DNA of 64,000 nucleotides from Cryptomeria japonica (taxonomy: Eukaryota > Streptophyta > Pinopsida > Cupressales > Cupressaceae): NCBI RefSeq assembly GCF_030272615.1, contig NC_081414.1, positions 825,117,896-825,181,895 of the forward strand, read 5' to 3'. The position numbers and the translations under genes are program-made. Positions 30,705-42,640 of this stretch are shown here, piece by piece. Below the pieces are notes generated by a model. The model was not told the DNA's origin, did not search any database, and saw only the letters and a program-made list of their open reading frames with translations. Each line of letters begins with the position of its first letter. Position 1 is the first letter of the stretch.

Positions 30705-32274
30705 CATGACATAAGCGAAGCAAAGCAAAATAGGTACCCCAAGAGAGAAATCCCTCAAAGAAAGGAAGGAACAGCCCTCAAAAGAAAAGTGGCATTCCAA
30801 GACAGCAAACAGTCAAGCATTTAAAGGTAAAATGCATCATTGTGAGTGAACAAAGCTGATTTGCATTTCATATTTGTAGCATAAACAGGAGAAGAAATGA
30901 AAGGCAGAAAGCAAGAACAACGAGGCTGGTTGTCTCATGGGCTATTTTTAGCCTTGTAGATGTTAAAAGTTATTCTATTCTAACTTCGCATGACAACCAT
31001 TGTAGCTCTATTTTGGGCATGACAATGGGTTGTAGCATGTATAACCCACTTTGACAAAATTTGTGGCAGGCAAACCCACAGCTGATCGAATAAGGCAATA
31101 GTTACAGAATGAATGTTTCCACCATGAAATGTAGTTTTTATGTTTCAGCTGTGAATCCCTCATGGAATGCTCTCCATGGTGGACAGAAAATGATTAGCAA
31201 GAACACTGCTTTTACATTTCAAAGTGAGTGGACAGAATAATGTGCAAGAAGTATATCATTCCACCACTCCAAAACAAGTAAATATAGCTGGTGAAAAAGT
31301 AAACACTTCAAATATGAAGATGGGAAGGTAATCTACATCTTATATCCAGTTTTTGAGAACCGCAAACATCTCCACATGGGAGGCATGATCTGAAAGGATT
31401 TGTTATGTAAATACAATGTGAATCTTGTTTGCATAGGTTGCAGATAGTCACAATGTACATACTATTCCATGTTTTATGTTTATACAACATCCAAGTGGAC
31501 ATAAAAAGGGGAATATGTGAAGAAAATGAAGAGTCACTGGTGTCTCCTTTTATCCTTTCTCTTTCCTGATTTCTTAGAGGAAAATGAAGAGCTGTTGCTG
31601 TCACTCAATCTATTAATAAGAAGCCCTGCTCAAGAATAAATGTAATAATTTTTGTGTGGCTCCCTTCAATTGGAAGGGGGCTCTACTTGGAAATACTTCA
31701 AATATGAAGGATCGTGGGAAAGAAATGCCATAATCTGTGACTTTGTTGCAATTTATTTCCTTTGAAGAAGAAGACAGATTTATTTTATAGGGTAATCCAT
31801 CCTCTTAATGCTCGGAAAACTTGAGGTTTTTCAGGTCAACTTAGCTTGGCATTTTACGCCTAGAATGGAGACTTTAGAAAGGAGTTCAAAGGATGTTGAC
31901 TTTTTGCAAGTTGGAGCAAAAACTGCTTTTACTTCACATTTTTGGGCAGAGGGCTTTGCATAGGACACCAACTTATGTAATTCTTGTGCCTTAACTAGAG
32001 CATGAGGATGAATAGCTTTGGGAGAAAAGAATAATCACCCTAAGTTAAAATTTTCTAAAAGTTGAACATGTAACTATTAAGCTAAATAGAGTGCTTACAA
32101 AATATTCATTTACAATCCTCTACCTAAGGTAAAGAATCATTTTAACAGAAACAGAGTGGTGACTTACGCTAAAAGATGTATCCATACAGAAATTTCTACT
32201 TTAAACTATCAGAAAAGATGAAAAAATAAAAATAAAAGATTCACCAATTGTAACTTTAATATAATATATCTTAC
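30705..32274. other. Non-coding; probably downstream intron of the host gene
   Basis: No frame with recognisable protein. It lies downstream of exon 3 of the minus-strand gene, whose donor at 32274 opens into it, so it is most simply intron. I looked for the next exon (expected to start in the phase that completes an Arg codon) and found none I could support. Confidence 0.4.
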
Positions 32275-32337
32275 CTAACAGGCTGCAATTCTGAGAGCTC
32301 CAAAAGTGATCCATCTACTGTAGAAAAGTACATTGAG
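32275..32337 (-). CDS. Host gene exon 3
   Basis: 63 nt, acceptor TTTTGTTTTCAG/CTCAAT, donor CCTGTTAG/GTAAGA. In the phase left by exon 2 it reads NSMYFSTVDGSLLELSELQPV and ends two bases into an Arg codon. The other phases contain stops or give no propeller-like sequence. Confidence 0.7.
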   Translation of the reverse strand, partial: LNVLFYSRWITFGALRIAAC

Positions 32338-35065
32338 CTGAAAACAAAACAAAAAGATGCACATAGTTAGACAATTATATCAAAGGCCCATCAAATTTGT
32401 AGTAGGATTTTCCAGACAGTAACTTCTTTTTATTTAATATTATCATTCCAAAGATTTTTACACGCTTTCCCAAAGATTATTTTCACATTTCATCTTATTA
32501 TTCCTCCATTTCCAACCAACATTCACTAGCAAATCCTTTGCATGGAAAACAGAAGGATCTTACTTTCCATCTACTGATGGAAACCCTGATCGCAAACGAA
32601 TGCTCATGCTTGAATCTTCATCTGAAATGTCTATATTTGCCATTGATGGGAATGACGGCGTACATTCCACCCACAAAGGTTGTGCGTTGGCATCCATTGT
32701 TAGCTGCAAAATTAAAAACAATACAGATTGGAATCGCATATACATAAGCATAATTCTTGACTAAAAATTAATGAGTAGGAAGATTCTTAGGAATGCCTTA
32801 TACAGTCAAGACACTTAAACAAGAACAAAAAAACGGAATCCTCAGATAGGGAAGCCCATGAATCTCTGCCAATTGCACCAAACTAAAGAGAATGCAGCAG
32901 CTTATGGCATACAGAAGAAAAATAAAGCATTTAAGAACTAATCCCCTAATATTCATTCACAGAACTTATGCCACCCTTCCAAAAGAAAAAAGAAAACACA
33001 AGTGCTTAGTGTTGTCCCTGCATAAAGTAGTTAAGGATATCAAGCTGCCTTTGTTCTTAACATCTGTTCTTGCGGTGTCACTGGCCAAAGCCTCGAATTA
33101 ATACAGCTAGACTCCGAAATTGAGCTGAATTTACTGTGGTTTAGCGTCATTGCAACTGATTATCAAGATTTGAATGAGCTTATGTGAGAACTGAACGACG
33201 TTTCCCAGTGTTCAGGTCTATTAGTTAAAATCTTCATTTATAAGGATTATATTATATATGCCAGCTTTCAGCAAATATCCCAAAGAGCATTATGTATGCC
33301 AAAATAGTTGGCAAAATATGAATGATTGTAACTGAGGAAGAGTTAAAAATAAGAGATTGCAGATGCAAAGGCAGAAGCAATAAGCAACACAGACCTTGCA
33401 AACCTTCCACAACATAAAGAAGAGGCAAAAATGTAACACTAAACCACGTACTCCTATTTGAAGAAGCCCAGGGAACTTATTAAAGATGCCAGACACGTAA
33501 GTTTTTTGGCATTCGAGGAATATTAAAGCTCATGATTAAATTGGAGCTCTTTCTAAATTCAAAAGAGTTTTGGTTTGCAATCTGAAACAAAATTGTAAAG
33601 CAATGGAAAATTGTCTAGGCACAGTCTATCCAAGCTCTCCAAGGTTATGGTATTTCAATTTAGCATTGAAACATAGAATCACGGGCCATGCCATTTTTGT
33701 GAATGTAAAATCTCCTTTGGAGATCAAAAGGCCTAACTGATCATCAACTACCATACCCTTTGCTATGTTCTCTAATGATTGGATCCAGAAAAAATAAGCA
33801 ATCCGAGATAAAAATTCAGAACTTATTCAAGAACAGGATGGAATTAATAAGTTAGTAGTGGATTTGAATTTAGCAATTTAGATATTGCAACCTAGAATCA
33901 CGGGCCATGCCATGTTTGTGAATGTAAAATCTCCTTTGGATATCAAAAGGCCTAACTGATCATCAACTATCATACCCTTTGCTATGTTCTCTAATGATTG
34001 GATCCAGAAAAAATAAGCAGTTCGAGATGAAAATTCAAAACTTATTCAAGAACAGGATGGAATTAGTAAGTTACTACCGGATATGGAACCTTTAAAAAAA
34101 GACCGAAGCGGAGTTTTCAGCAAGGTACCCACTCCCCTTGTTATTTATTCAAAGTGGTTTTAAACATTTCCACACATACAGAATCAAACGTATGAATGAA
34201 GTACGGCCCACTCTCTGCTTTTGTTTGTCTAAGAAATACTAGTCTGTGCAACAAATTGGGGGACCTTAAATCAACAAAACGTTTACCAAAGCAATAATGA
34301 ACGTGTTTCAGAAAAGGGAAAATCTTATTTCTCTGCACCTGGGTCAAAATCTATCGACTTGATAGCTTAACCCACGCCAGTTGCGTTTACGTATATAAGA
34401 TCGAATGAATTAAAGTCATGGAGAAAGAGCCTCAGTCCCATCTAAATATCATCTTAATTATTCACCTGGTACAAATTCCCAGCTTCAGACAAGGCAGCAA
34501 ATGTGTGATTGACTGCAAAAACCGAAATAGCATATCCTGCAGAGGGTTGCAGTTCATGAGGAGCAGTCACCCAGTTCATCCCATTCCAAAACCTTTCATA
34601 AATTGATCCACTTTCACCTGTAATCCAGACTGAGGTCTCTGACATAACTGTGAGGGACAACCTCTTCCTAACAACAAGAGGAGGACCCAATTCCTCTTCA
34701 GCCAATAAACTAACCCCATCATCAGAGCCTTCATCAAATTGTTGCTCCTCCCTAGAATTTGGATTATAGTCATGTGGGGGGCTATTGTTTTCGTTATCCT
34801 GATTGAGGTCTTGAATGGTTCCAATTTTGGAGCAGTTGCCATTGTTACAGCTCAATAAATCAAAGGGCAATTCCAGCTGTGTCCACTTATTGGAGTGGGT
34901 GTCATAAGCCCAAAATCTGTCTGTGAGCTGCACAAACTCTTCAACATCTGGCGGATGTGTGCACTGCAAGGATTGAGATAAAGCAAAATAAACTGTAAAG
35001 TCAAATATACCAATTGCAATAACCCAAAGGAGCTTGTGGGTATTTTTGAGATATGAGCATCCCAT
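32275..35065 (-). CDS. 5' part of a host gene, beta-propeller-like secreted/membrane protein
   Basis: Three exons in one phase series: 35065-34466, 32703-32564 and 32337-32275, joined across introns of 1,762 and 226 nt with GT/AG ends. The product so far is about 267 residues. Residues 10-30 are hydrophobic after KNTHK and read as a signal peptide or anchor; an acceptor-like CTTGCAG at 34964 offers another reading in which exon 1 starts at 34963. Then come LTDRFWAYDTHSNKW, paired Cys in LLSCNNGNC, an acidic linker, and repeated blade-like phrases (SVWITGESGSIYERFW, AALSEAGNLYQ, MYFSTVDGSLLELSE). It resembles an unnamed plant protein family I recall with many such repeats and about 900-1,000 residues, so most of the gene is missing here. 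Exon 3 ends with an open donor. No disabling change is seen. Confidence 0.7.
32564..32703 (-). CDS. Host gene exon 2
   Basis: 140 nt, acceptor TTAATTTTGCAG/CTAACA, donor GATGGAAA/GTAAGA. Enters in phase 0 and leaves two bases over. Joined to exon 1 it reads NLYQ-LTMDANAQPLWVEC without a stop. Confidence 0.7.
33655..34085. repeat. Tandem duplication inside intron 1 of the host gene
   Basis: Two copies of about 200 bp, period 219 bp (agaatcacgggccatgcc at 33675 and 33894), about 95% alike. They share the run through aacaggatggaatta. No function is suggested; a local duplication. Confidence 0.85.
34466..35065 (-). CDS. Host gene exon 1
   Basis: 600 nt, 200 codons, ending TTTGTACCAG/GTGAAT (donor GT at 34465-34464), phase 0. 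Start chosen at 35065 because the in-frame N-terminus is signal-peptide-like. If the acceptor CTCAATCCTTGCAG/TGC is used, the exon is 34963-34466 and an upstream exon is needed. Confidence 0.7.
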
Positions 35066-38000
35066 CTGTAAACCAGGCCAGGTATCATAACCTCCAAGTG
35101 GGTATTAATGGATGTCAATGGCTTGAAATGGGCTAATCCATCCAAGAAGATTGCAGCTTTCTTGTGTCTGAAAATTATGGCATATGTAATGTTTGTTGGC
35201 TCATTCATTCATCTATGGCCTATTTTGCGCTTCAAATTAATGTGGGTATTGAGGTTTCTGAGGGAGAATCTAAAATTCAATAATAATAATAATAACAATA
35301 CCTCCGAGCTTCAAGGGAGGATGCCCACCGGTCATTTAAACAGTGACGGGTGTAAGGCATAACATTACAGGTCACACTTGGCCACATCAAAAGGTTGGGG
35401 ATGATGAGTGTGTGTTTTGTAATTCCAACCCCCTGGGTAATATTCAAAGGGCTTTGGTGAGCGAGTCACATGGCATTTGAGACAAGCATGGCTTTGGAAA
35501 AATCTTTTCATTTTCTGCAGAAACAGGACACATGGATGGCTGTAATTAACTAGTGTTAAAATGCAGTAACTGTTTGGAAGTTAGATTTCCTGTGCACTTT
35601 TGCATATTCCAATTCGGCGGCATTCGTTTTGATCTAAGATCGATATTAGAGGTTCATATTTCATTGTCTCTAAACAGTGTTGTAGGATAGTTTAAGGCCA
35701 GCAGTTGAATTAGTTGATGGATGTAATCGTATACAACTTCTCTAATCAGATCTGAAGGCTGTAGTTGTCTAAAATATAGGTTTAAGTCGAGTCTCTTGAT
35801 TAAGGATTCATTTAAAAGTAAGTATTAGTATAAATATAATTAAAATAGTTTTAGGGAAATATAAATTAATTGAGTTGGGAAGTAAAAGTTGGGCATCAAA
35901 AAGGCTGGTTAATGGTTTTTTTTAAAAGAGAAGATGATGTACTTTTTTATAATTGATTTGTAGATTTGTTATAATAGATAATTTAGAATGTATATTATAT
36001 ATATGAAAGTGGTGATAGAGTTATGGTAAAGATTATCTTATTATAAATAAGATCATTCTATAGAGTCTAATTTCATAGTAAATCATGATACATAAATTAT
36101 TTAATATTAGGGGAAGCATATCAGTTGTTATAACTAATTTCGCACATCTACAAATTTTAAATGGTACATTGGATTTCAATGATTTTTTTGTTGTTGTTTA
36201 TATATGCAACTTAATTGTTTATAGCTATTGTTTTAGTAGTACCAATGCATGGTATAGGATACATTATGCGCGCAAGGGTTAAAAAGTGGTAATTTCAAAG
36301 TGTCACTAAATACCTACGTAAAGATGCCCCAATAACCATGTCCTACAACCACCTCAAAAATGGTCAATACTTATGCACAAATACCCTAGTAGTCGTGGGC
36401 TATGGGTTCCAATTATGTTGCACAACTCCTCCAATGAAAGTCCAAAAATTCTAACCACTGGGGGTAAAGTGGGCTATGGGTCGTAATGTATTGTTGTTAG
36501 TAGAGATGACTCAATGCTCATTTAATTTGTCCTAGACCCTATTTCAAGCTAAATTATAGACTTGTTAATATAGCATTAAGGATAGTTCATATTGTTCAAT
36601 GTTCCTTCTTTTGTTATATATGCGGGTTGCTCGTTGACGAAGCTAGTAAATGATAGATAAAGCAATTTCATATATGAATTCGATTTTTTGTCAACCTTCA
36701 AATGAACCTTTTTTTTGAGGGGTTTTCCAAACTTATTATTAAAAAATTGACAATCATTTTAGAATGTCTCTCAACATAACTATTAATTTTATATTTTTTT
36801 TTAATTAAAAAATTATACATAATAAATTCTACATAATTTCTATTTTTACTATTGAAAAGTTAAACCTACTTTTTAAAAATATATAATGTTTGATCTTTAA
36901 TAAATTAATAAATTTTGTGGTACTTTGTTTGAAGGGTTTTCATAGGAAAAAAAAAAAAAAGATTGTTCTTTTAATAAAAGATAAAATTAAAAAGAATGCA
37001 CAAACATTAAATTATTTGTAAAGTTACTTTATTAAAATGAAATTAAACAATGATTTAATATTTTTGTACTTTTATAATCAAGATTTATGTTGAAATTGAA
37101 TGTACGAATATAAAATGTTAAATATAATTAAAAAACATATCTTAATAGACAAGGTCCAAGTAATCATTTCTGATGGGTATAATGTCTTATGAATATAGGA
37201 TTTTGTTTTTTTATTTTAAACTAATGATGATAAATTTTAACATTTTTTATAATTGTAAAAATTAATGAAGTATATAGGGAATGTCTTTTTCATAAATATT
37301 GTTTTGTCTAAGTATTTCATTTTACTTTTATTAATAATATATTTATTATTAAATTATTTTAAAAAATTAAAAATAATAATAAATTGTTATTAAAAAATGT
37401 TAAAGTTAAATATAAAATTTGAAATAAGATTTAAAAACATAAAAAAAAATTGATATTTATATATTTTTAAAAAATTGTGACAAATTTATTTAGATGATTG
37501 TTTTAGTAAACATTTAGATTCTAAATCGTTTTTTTCAAAATTTATTTAATTGTTTAGATTTTAAAAAATCAAATTGTTTATTTTGCAATGTATTTTAAAG
37601 TTTTCATTTACCTCTTTACCTTATGTAAATCATGTAAGTTAGCTCTTAATATTATTATAAAAATCTCCCAGAACTTACAATAATGTGTTTGCAATTAGAA
37701 TGTAACATGGTTGTGTGTGTACATACATACATACATATATAGACACACACACACATGTGTGTGTGTGTGTACATCACACACAATTTTTGTTATGAAATAA
37801 ATAAATCGAGAATTATGGTTAATTTATATGAATGGGTATTAATAGAACTGGATAAGGTTTGGGTTGTATGTGATCTTTAAATTGTGTCATTTGTACATTT
37901 GTCATTATATAAAGAATGATCAAGTCAAGGTGAGTCTAAAATGATGTGGAAAAGGGTAAGGTATGCAATTCCCACCATTACATTGTATTCCCACTTTGAC

Positions 38001-40544
38001 TTGCATGTGAACTACTATGAGGATGTATGTCAAAGTAGAATCGAGCAATCGACATGAAAGTATTTTTTTTCAACATTCATAAATAGGATACAAATATGGA
38101 TCTCTCTTCTTGGTACTTTCTCCCTTGAGTTGAAAGCACCACGTTAAAAAATATATAAAATAAAATAATTCAATGAGTACATCATGTAGGCATTTAAAAT
38201 AAGAATAATATGCATACAATCAAAAGAAGAGAAAATATAGAGAAGGATGGGAGATATTTTATTTGTGGTGGAACAAAGATACTACCTAGGGCTAGCAAAA
38301 TCAATAGTAGTGCTCCAAAGCAACAAGAGTGATATAGTAGCATTTGAAGTGGCATCAAAAATAGGTATTCACTACAACCATATTTGAGAAAAAAATGTGA
38401 GTGGCCTCGTATGCCTCCTCCAATTAATTGCATGCAAAGAATGTAATTATTTTGGAGAGCATAAAAATATATTAAAAAAGATAGAAACCATTAAAAGTTC
38501 AAGAATCATATAGTGATATAAAGATAGTATCATGTGACACCATAAATAAGACACTAAGTTGTTCTCATGAAAGCACATATAATGATGGGTAGCAAGGTGC
38601 CCCCAATGTTGTCCCTAGTTGGTGTTATGAATGAAAGTAGACATGAATGTTAGATAAAAGCTCGTGTAAATAGAGGAGTGTGTGATGTCATCGTGATGAG
38701 CATTGGGAAGGCATACTCACCATAAACATATTAGCATAAGCTATAATCAGAGTTATCATAAATATAAGCAAGCATAGAATCATAAGACGTGAGCATAGTA
38801 ATCATAGAAGATCATGCAACAACTATAAAAAATTGTAAGGAGGCAATGTTTGTAGAAATGCATCCTAAACTAATCTTAGTGGAAATTATTGTACAAATTT
38901 TAAATCTTTACAATTACAAAAAGGAGAAACACATATAAAACATAAATAAAATAATACTAAAATAGAAATGTACATGGGGAAACTCTTTCAAAAGGAAAAC
39001 CCACAATCCAAAGCAAACCATTGTATTATTTAGTATTATAAATATAGATACAACATTTACAAGAGCATCACCAACTATAGATATGAAGTAATTATGGCAA
39101 TATAACTATACCTACAAACTCATTATAATTGTGTTCATTAAAAATTAAATAGGAGAAGTAATATACAAAATCATTAAAGGGTAATTACAAAATCTTGTGC
39201 TAAAACCATCCAAAAAGTGGCACCCTTGAATACCTAGTTAAAAAACCAACACCCAAATCCTAAGATGAATTTAGAGGCTAAAACTACCACATTCCTTTCA
39301 CCTATCACAAGCACATCATAATCCACTCACCAAGTTGGGTAATCTATTTTGGATTCATTATCTACATTCAAAGATGTCTTAATGTGTCATAGCATGCATC
39401 ATAAGCTAGTCAACAAGTGTAATTCTCTCTTACAACTATTTTTTATGTCATATATTTTGTTACATTTTCAATGCAAGAAGCCCAAGTTTCAATACCCACG
39501 ATTTTTTTATCTTTAAGGAATTGTTGGGGCCCTTTTTCTTAATTATAGAACTCAAAATTCTTGGAAGCCATGTCAAATAATCTATGTTTTTTTACTTTAC
39601 CCAAATTTTTAATACTGAGTAGTTTAAAAATTGTTCTTATATAATTAACATTAGGAGAAAGGTTGAGAAACATTTAATTAAAAAATCATGTTAGTGAAAC
39701 ATTTATTCAAAAATTTAAGTGTAATCATAATCATTAGAATAATACGAAGAATAATTGAAGTGTATCATTTATATAGTATAAAAGTGGTCAAAGTCATGTA
39801 AATGATATGTGCTAGAAGTTGGAGACACCATTTAATGTGATATGTGGGTATATATGTAAGCATTAAAGTTCCAAATATCAACCAATGATAGGTTCCTCAT
39901 CCAATAAGTCATATTCATCCCAAAAATGCCGTTTCTAACCCCTTCAAGTAACTAAAGTTCATCATAATAAGATGTGGCATTTTTAGTAAATATTCTTGAG
40001 ATATGTGGAATGGGTGTGCTACTCATATTTATTCATTTCCCATACGTTTTTGGAGTAGGGTCCTTGTGTGTCTTTTGAATATTTACATTTTCTTTAGAAC
40101 TCATGCAAAAGAAATACCTTCAAAAGATGTAACAATGTGATTGTTGTTTTTTACTTAACTTCAAATGTAAATCTAGATCTTCAAAATTTTGGATTCATTT
40201 TCACAAATCATACAAAAATCTAACCTTGAACAAGAAGTAAAGAATCGCACGACTGAATCCAATCTGTAAAAATAAATACCAATATACAACTCAACTTATA
40301 TACCAACTATTCTAACAAAAAAAATCATATACTTATCATTACCTAAAAGATGAAAAAAGTTAAACTCAACTCTAAACCAAAGACAAAAGGTCTTCCCTAA
40401 AAAATGAAGGCCCCACATGGACTTTAAAATGAAGCTTCTTTCTATGATATACCTGATCCACTCTTAAATGTACCCCTCAACATAAAGCATGATTACAACC
40501 AATGGATTTGCGGATGTGAAAGTTTCATGAAATACGATTAATCG
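35066..40544. other. AT-rich intergenic DNA upstream of the host gene
   Basis: No credible gene in about 5.5 kb. The first few hundred bases would hold the host gene's promoter; no convincing minus-strand TATA box is seen. There is a short AAT run at 35279-35297, homopolymer A near 36947-36960, and an AC/GT palindrome at 37742-37770. The rest is very AT-rich. Confidence 0.5.
37742..37770. repeat. AC/GT microsatellite arranged as a palindrome
   Basis: An (AC)n run meets a (GT)n run at CACACATGTGTG, giving a near-perfect self-complementary stretch of about 28 bp. A (CATA)n run and TGTGTG precede it at 37710-37740. It could extrude as a cruciform. Confidence 0.8.
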
Positions 40545-40741
40545 ACGCGGAGATAGGGACAGTGAAAAAGACTAAAGGATTATCGTACAACCCACCGTGC
40601 GTTTTGGCCCTTGCGTGTCCAGACGTCTACGGTTCGAATCCAGCCAAGAGCACCAAACACGTTGCTTCATCTAACGTTGAGGGGAATCTTTTGTTGAATC
40701 TTCTGTCGCGAGAATCTTGCATCCAGACCAAAAAAAAAAAA
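40545..40741 (+). mobile_element. SINE-like element
   Basis: A perfect pol III B box, GGTTCGAATCC, lies at 40631-40641. About 90 bp of unrelated sequence follow, then 12 A residues at 40730-40741. The length of about 200 bp fits a plant tRNA-derived SINE. The T-arm around the B box no longer pairs well, no clear A box is seen 30-40 bp upstream, and I find no target duplication, so the left edge is a guess. Confidence 0.45.
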
Positions 40742-41899
40742 TTTAGGAAATAAAAATTTAATCAAAAATGCCCACAAATAGGCTTTTGAAAATTGCACCA
40801 CAATAATTTTTAGAAAGCAAGATTCTCCCTCAATTTTGACTTTAGGAAATCGTACTTCATATTTTATGATGTCCCACTCATCTCTAGATGTAACCATGAT
40901 TTTCCCATTTATGTGTGTATACACATTTATTTTTACTTTTTTCTTTTTCCTTTTTTCTTTTTTCTCACATGGAAAATGTAGGTAGAGGAGAGGACCACTA
41001 CTTAGCGGCGGGGTCTAATAGTTCGGTGGAGTACTTTATGACAAATATTGATTGTTGTAGAAAATTGTCATTAGTTGTTCAGAATAATCGTAGAGATTCG
41101 ACATTAAGTAATATTTGTTACAACAGATCAATCAATTTCTTTGATTATATTAAATGGCTTGTTTAAAAAAATACTATACTTTATACTTTCTAAAGTTTTT
41201 ATTTGAATTTCTACGTTTCACTAAGTTGATGCCTAATATTTTCATGATGCGATGTAAACTTCTTATTTTGGTGCCTAATAATTCTATGATGTGGAGCATT
41301 TATTATGAGAACTTTTGTATTGATTTTTTAAGGACTTTCTGTGAGTTTTTTGTTCAATATGTCCATTAATTCCTGTGTTAACTTTTACAAACATCATAAA
41401 TCAAATACTCTTGCAAACATCATAGAATCAATATTCTATTAATAAACATTAAACTCTCAAAACCATTAAATAAATCAATACATGCAAATAGGAACTAAAG
41501 CTCTTATATGTTTTAATTCGTTTCTCGCTAACAAAGGAATTGTTACAATAAAATTGCTGACAATTACCAGTCGCCTTAACATCAACAAGTCAAATCCTAA
41601 TATTTAAGCTTTATTAAATATAAAGGAAGCCATAAAATATAGCATTCAAATCCTCAATTTCAATTTCGTTGGGTACTCTTAATTATTGGATTCTTATACA
41701 TATATTTGAAACAACAATAATAGATTGTCATGTACTATTGTCTTATATTTGCGAAAGATTCAAAAATGAAGCAATGAGAATGACACATTGAAAAAAATAA
41801 CAAGCAACAAAGCATTATCTTTTCAACACAATTATTAATTCTTTTACATCAAATTAAACAAAAACTAGTTTGCCTATACAATCCAGCCTTTTTAACTAG
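40742..41899. other. AT-rich intergenic DNA
   Basis: No gene seen. A 45-bp stretch near 41672-41715 resembles 47276-47320, so part of this belongs to the same old dispersed repeat as the 46-48 kb duplication. Confidence 0.4.
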
Positions 41900-41971
41900 T
41901 AGTAGGCAAGAAATGTTGGTCAATAGTATACCCCTAGATCAACCAATGATGGGCCAGTGATCTAACCCTCT

Positions 41972-42640
41972 CTAGTCAAGTATCTCAGAACTTGTGGACC
42001 ACCCCCCGCCGATCCAAAAATAGGAAACCAGAAAACGATCCAGTCGTTCAGCAATCCAATTCTCTCCCACCCTCCTATTGTTCCAAGTGAACAAACCATT
42101 GCTAGGCTTGATGTCAACTAGCTGCAGCAAGGATATACTATCCTGGAAAAGGAAAGAAGATGGTTCCAACCGCATTACACCCCCCTTCTTTTCACTCAAC
42201 TCCAGGATGGCATTGAAGTCTCCCGCCATAATCGAAGGGTGAAAGGGGGCCAACCTTCGCATACCTGAAACATGAGACCATAAGCCTTGCTTACCCTGAA
42301 AATCAGTGGGAGCATAGATATTCGAAAACAAGATGAATTCCCCAGTCTCAAGACTAGATAGCACCCCAGATAATGAGGATCTAGAAGCAACCCACCAGAC
42401 AGGGCAGAACCTTAAAGGGTTCCAAAGGCAGGCCACCCCTCCCGAGGAACCAGCTGCCCCAACACACTGACACTCACCTCGCCCCCACAACTTTGGCACG
42501 AGACCCATCATACTCTCCACTGAAAGTTTAGTTTCTTGCAAGAAAAGGACATCAGGTGAATGATTCCTGATCAAATCCTGAACAACTTTTTGTCTAGGGT
42601 CGTTGTTCAACCCCCTTACATTCCATGAAAGCACAATCAT
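41972..42640 (-). pseudogene. LINE ORF2, endonuclease part only
   Basis: Starts ATG at 42640, overlapping the ORF1 stop as ATGA. It is an exonuclease-endonuclease-phosphatase domain: SWNVRGLN (N7), LQETK (E36), NIYAPTDF, AGDFNAI (D141, N143) and RLDRFLVS. A TAG at 41974-41972 ends the frame. Beyond it, in the same frame, LDHWPII stands where SDHWP is expected, with Ser changed to Leu. A TGA follows shortly and no reverse transcriptase is found. In an intact LINE this domain nicks the target DNA. Confidence 0.85.

Noticed and set aside
34852-35208. 118-codon minus-strand frame overlapping exon 1 in another phase
   Set aside because: Exon 1's own frame explains the region and joins exons 2 and 3; this one gives no continuation.
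40631-40641. tRNA gene suggested by GGTTCGAATCC
   Set aside because: The T-arm does not pair with its other side and no cloverleaf can be drawn; a SINE-like origin fits better.
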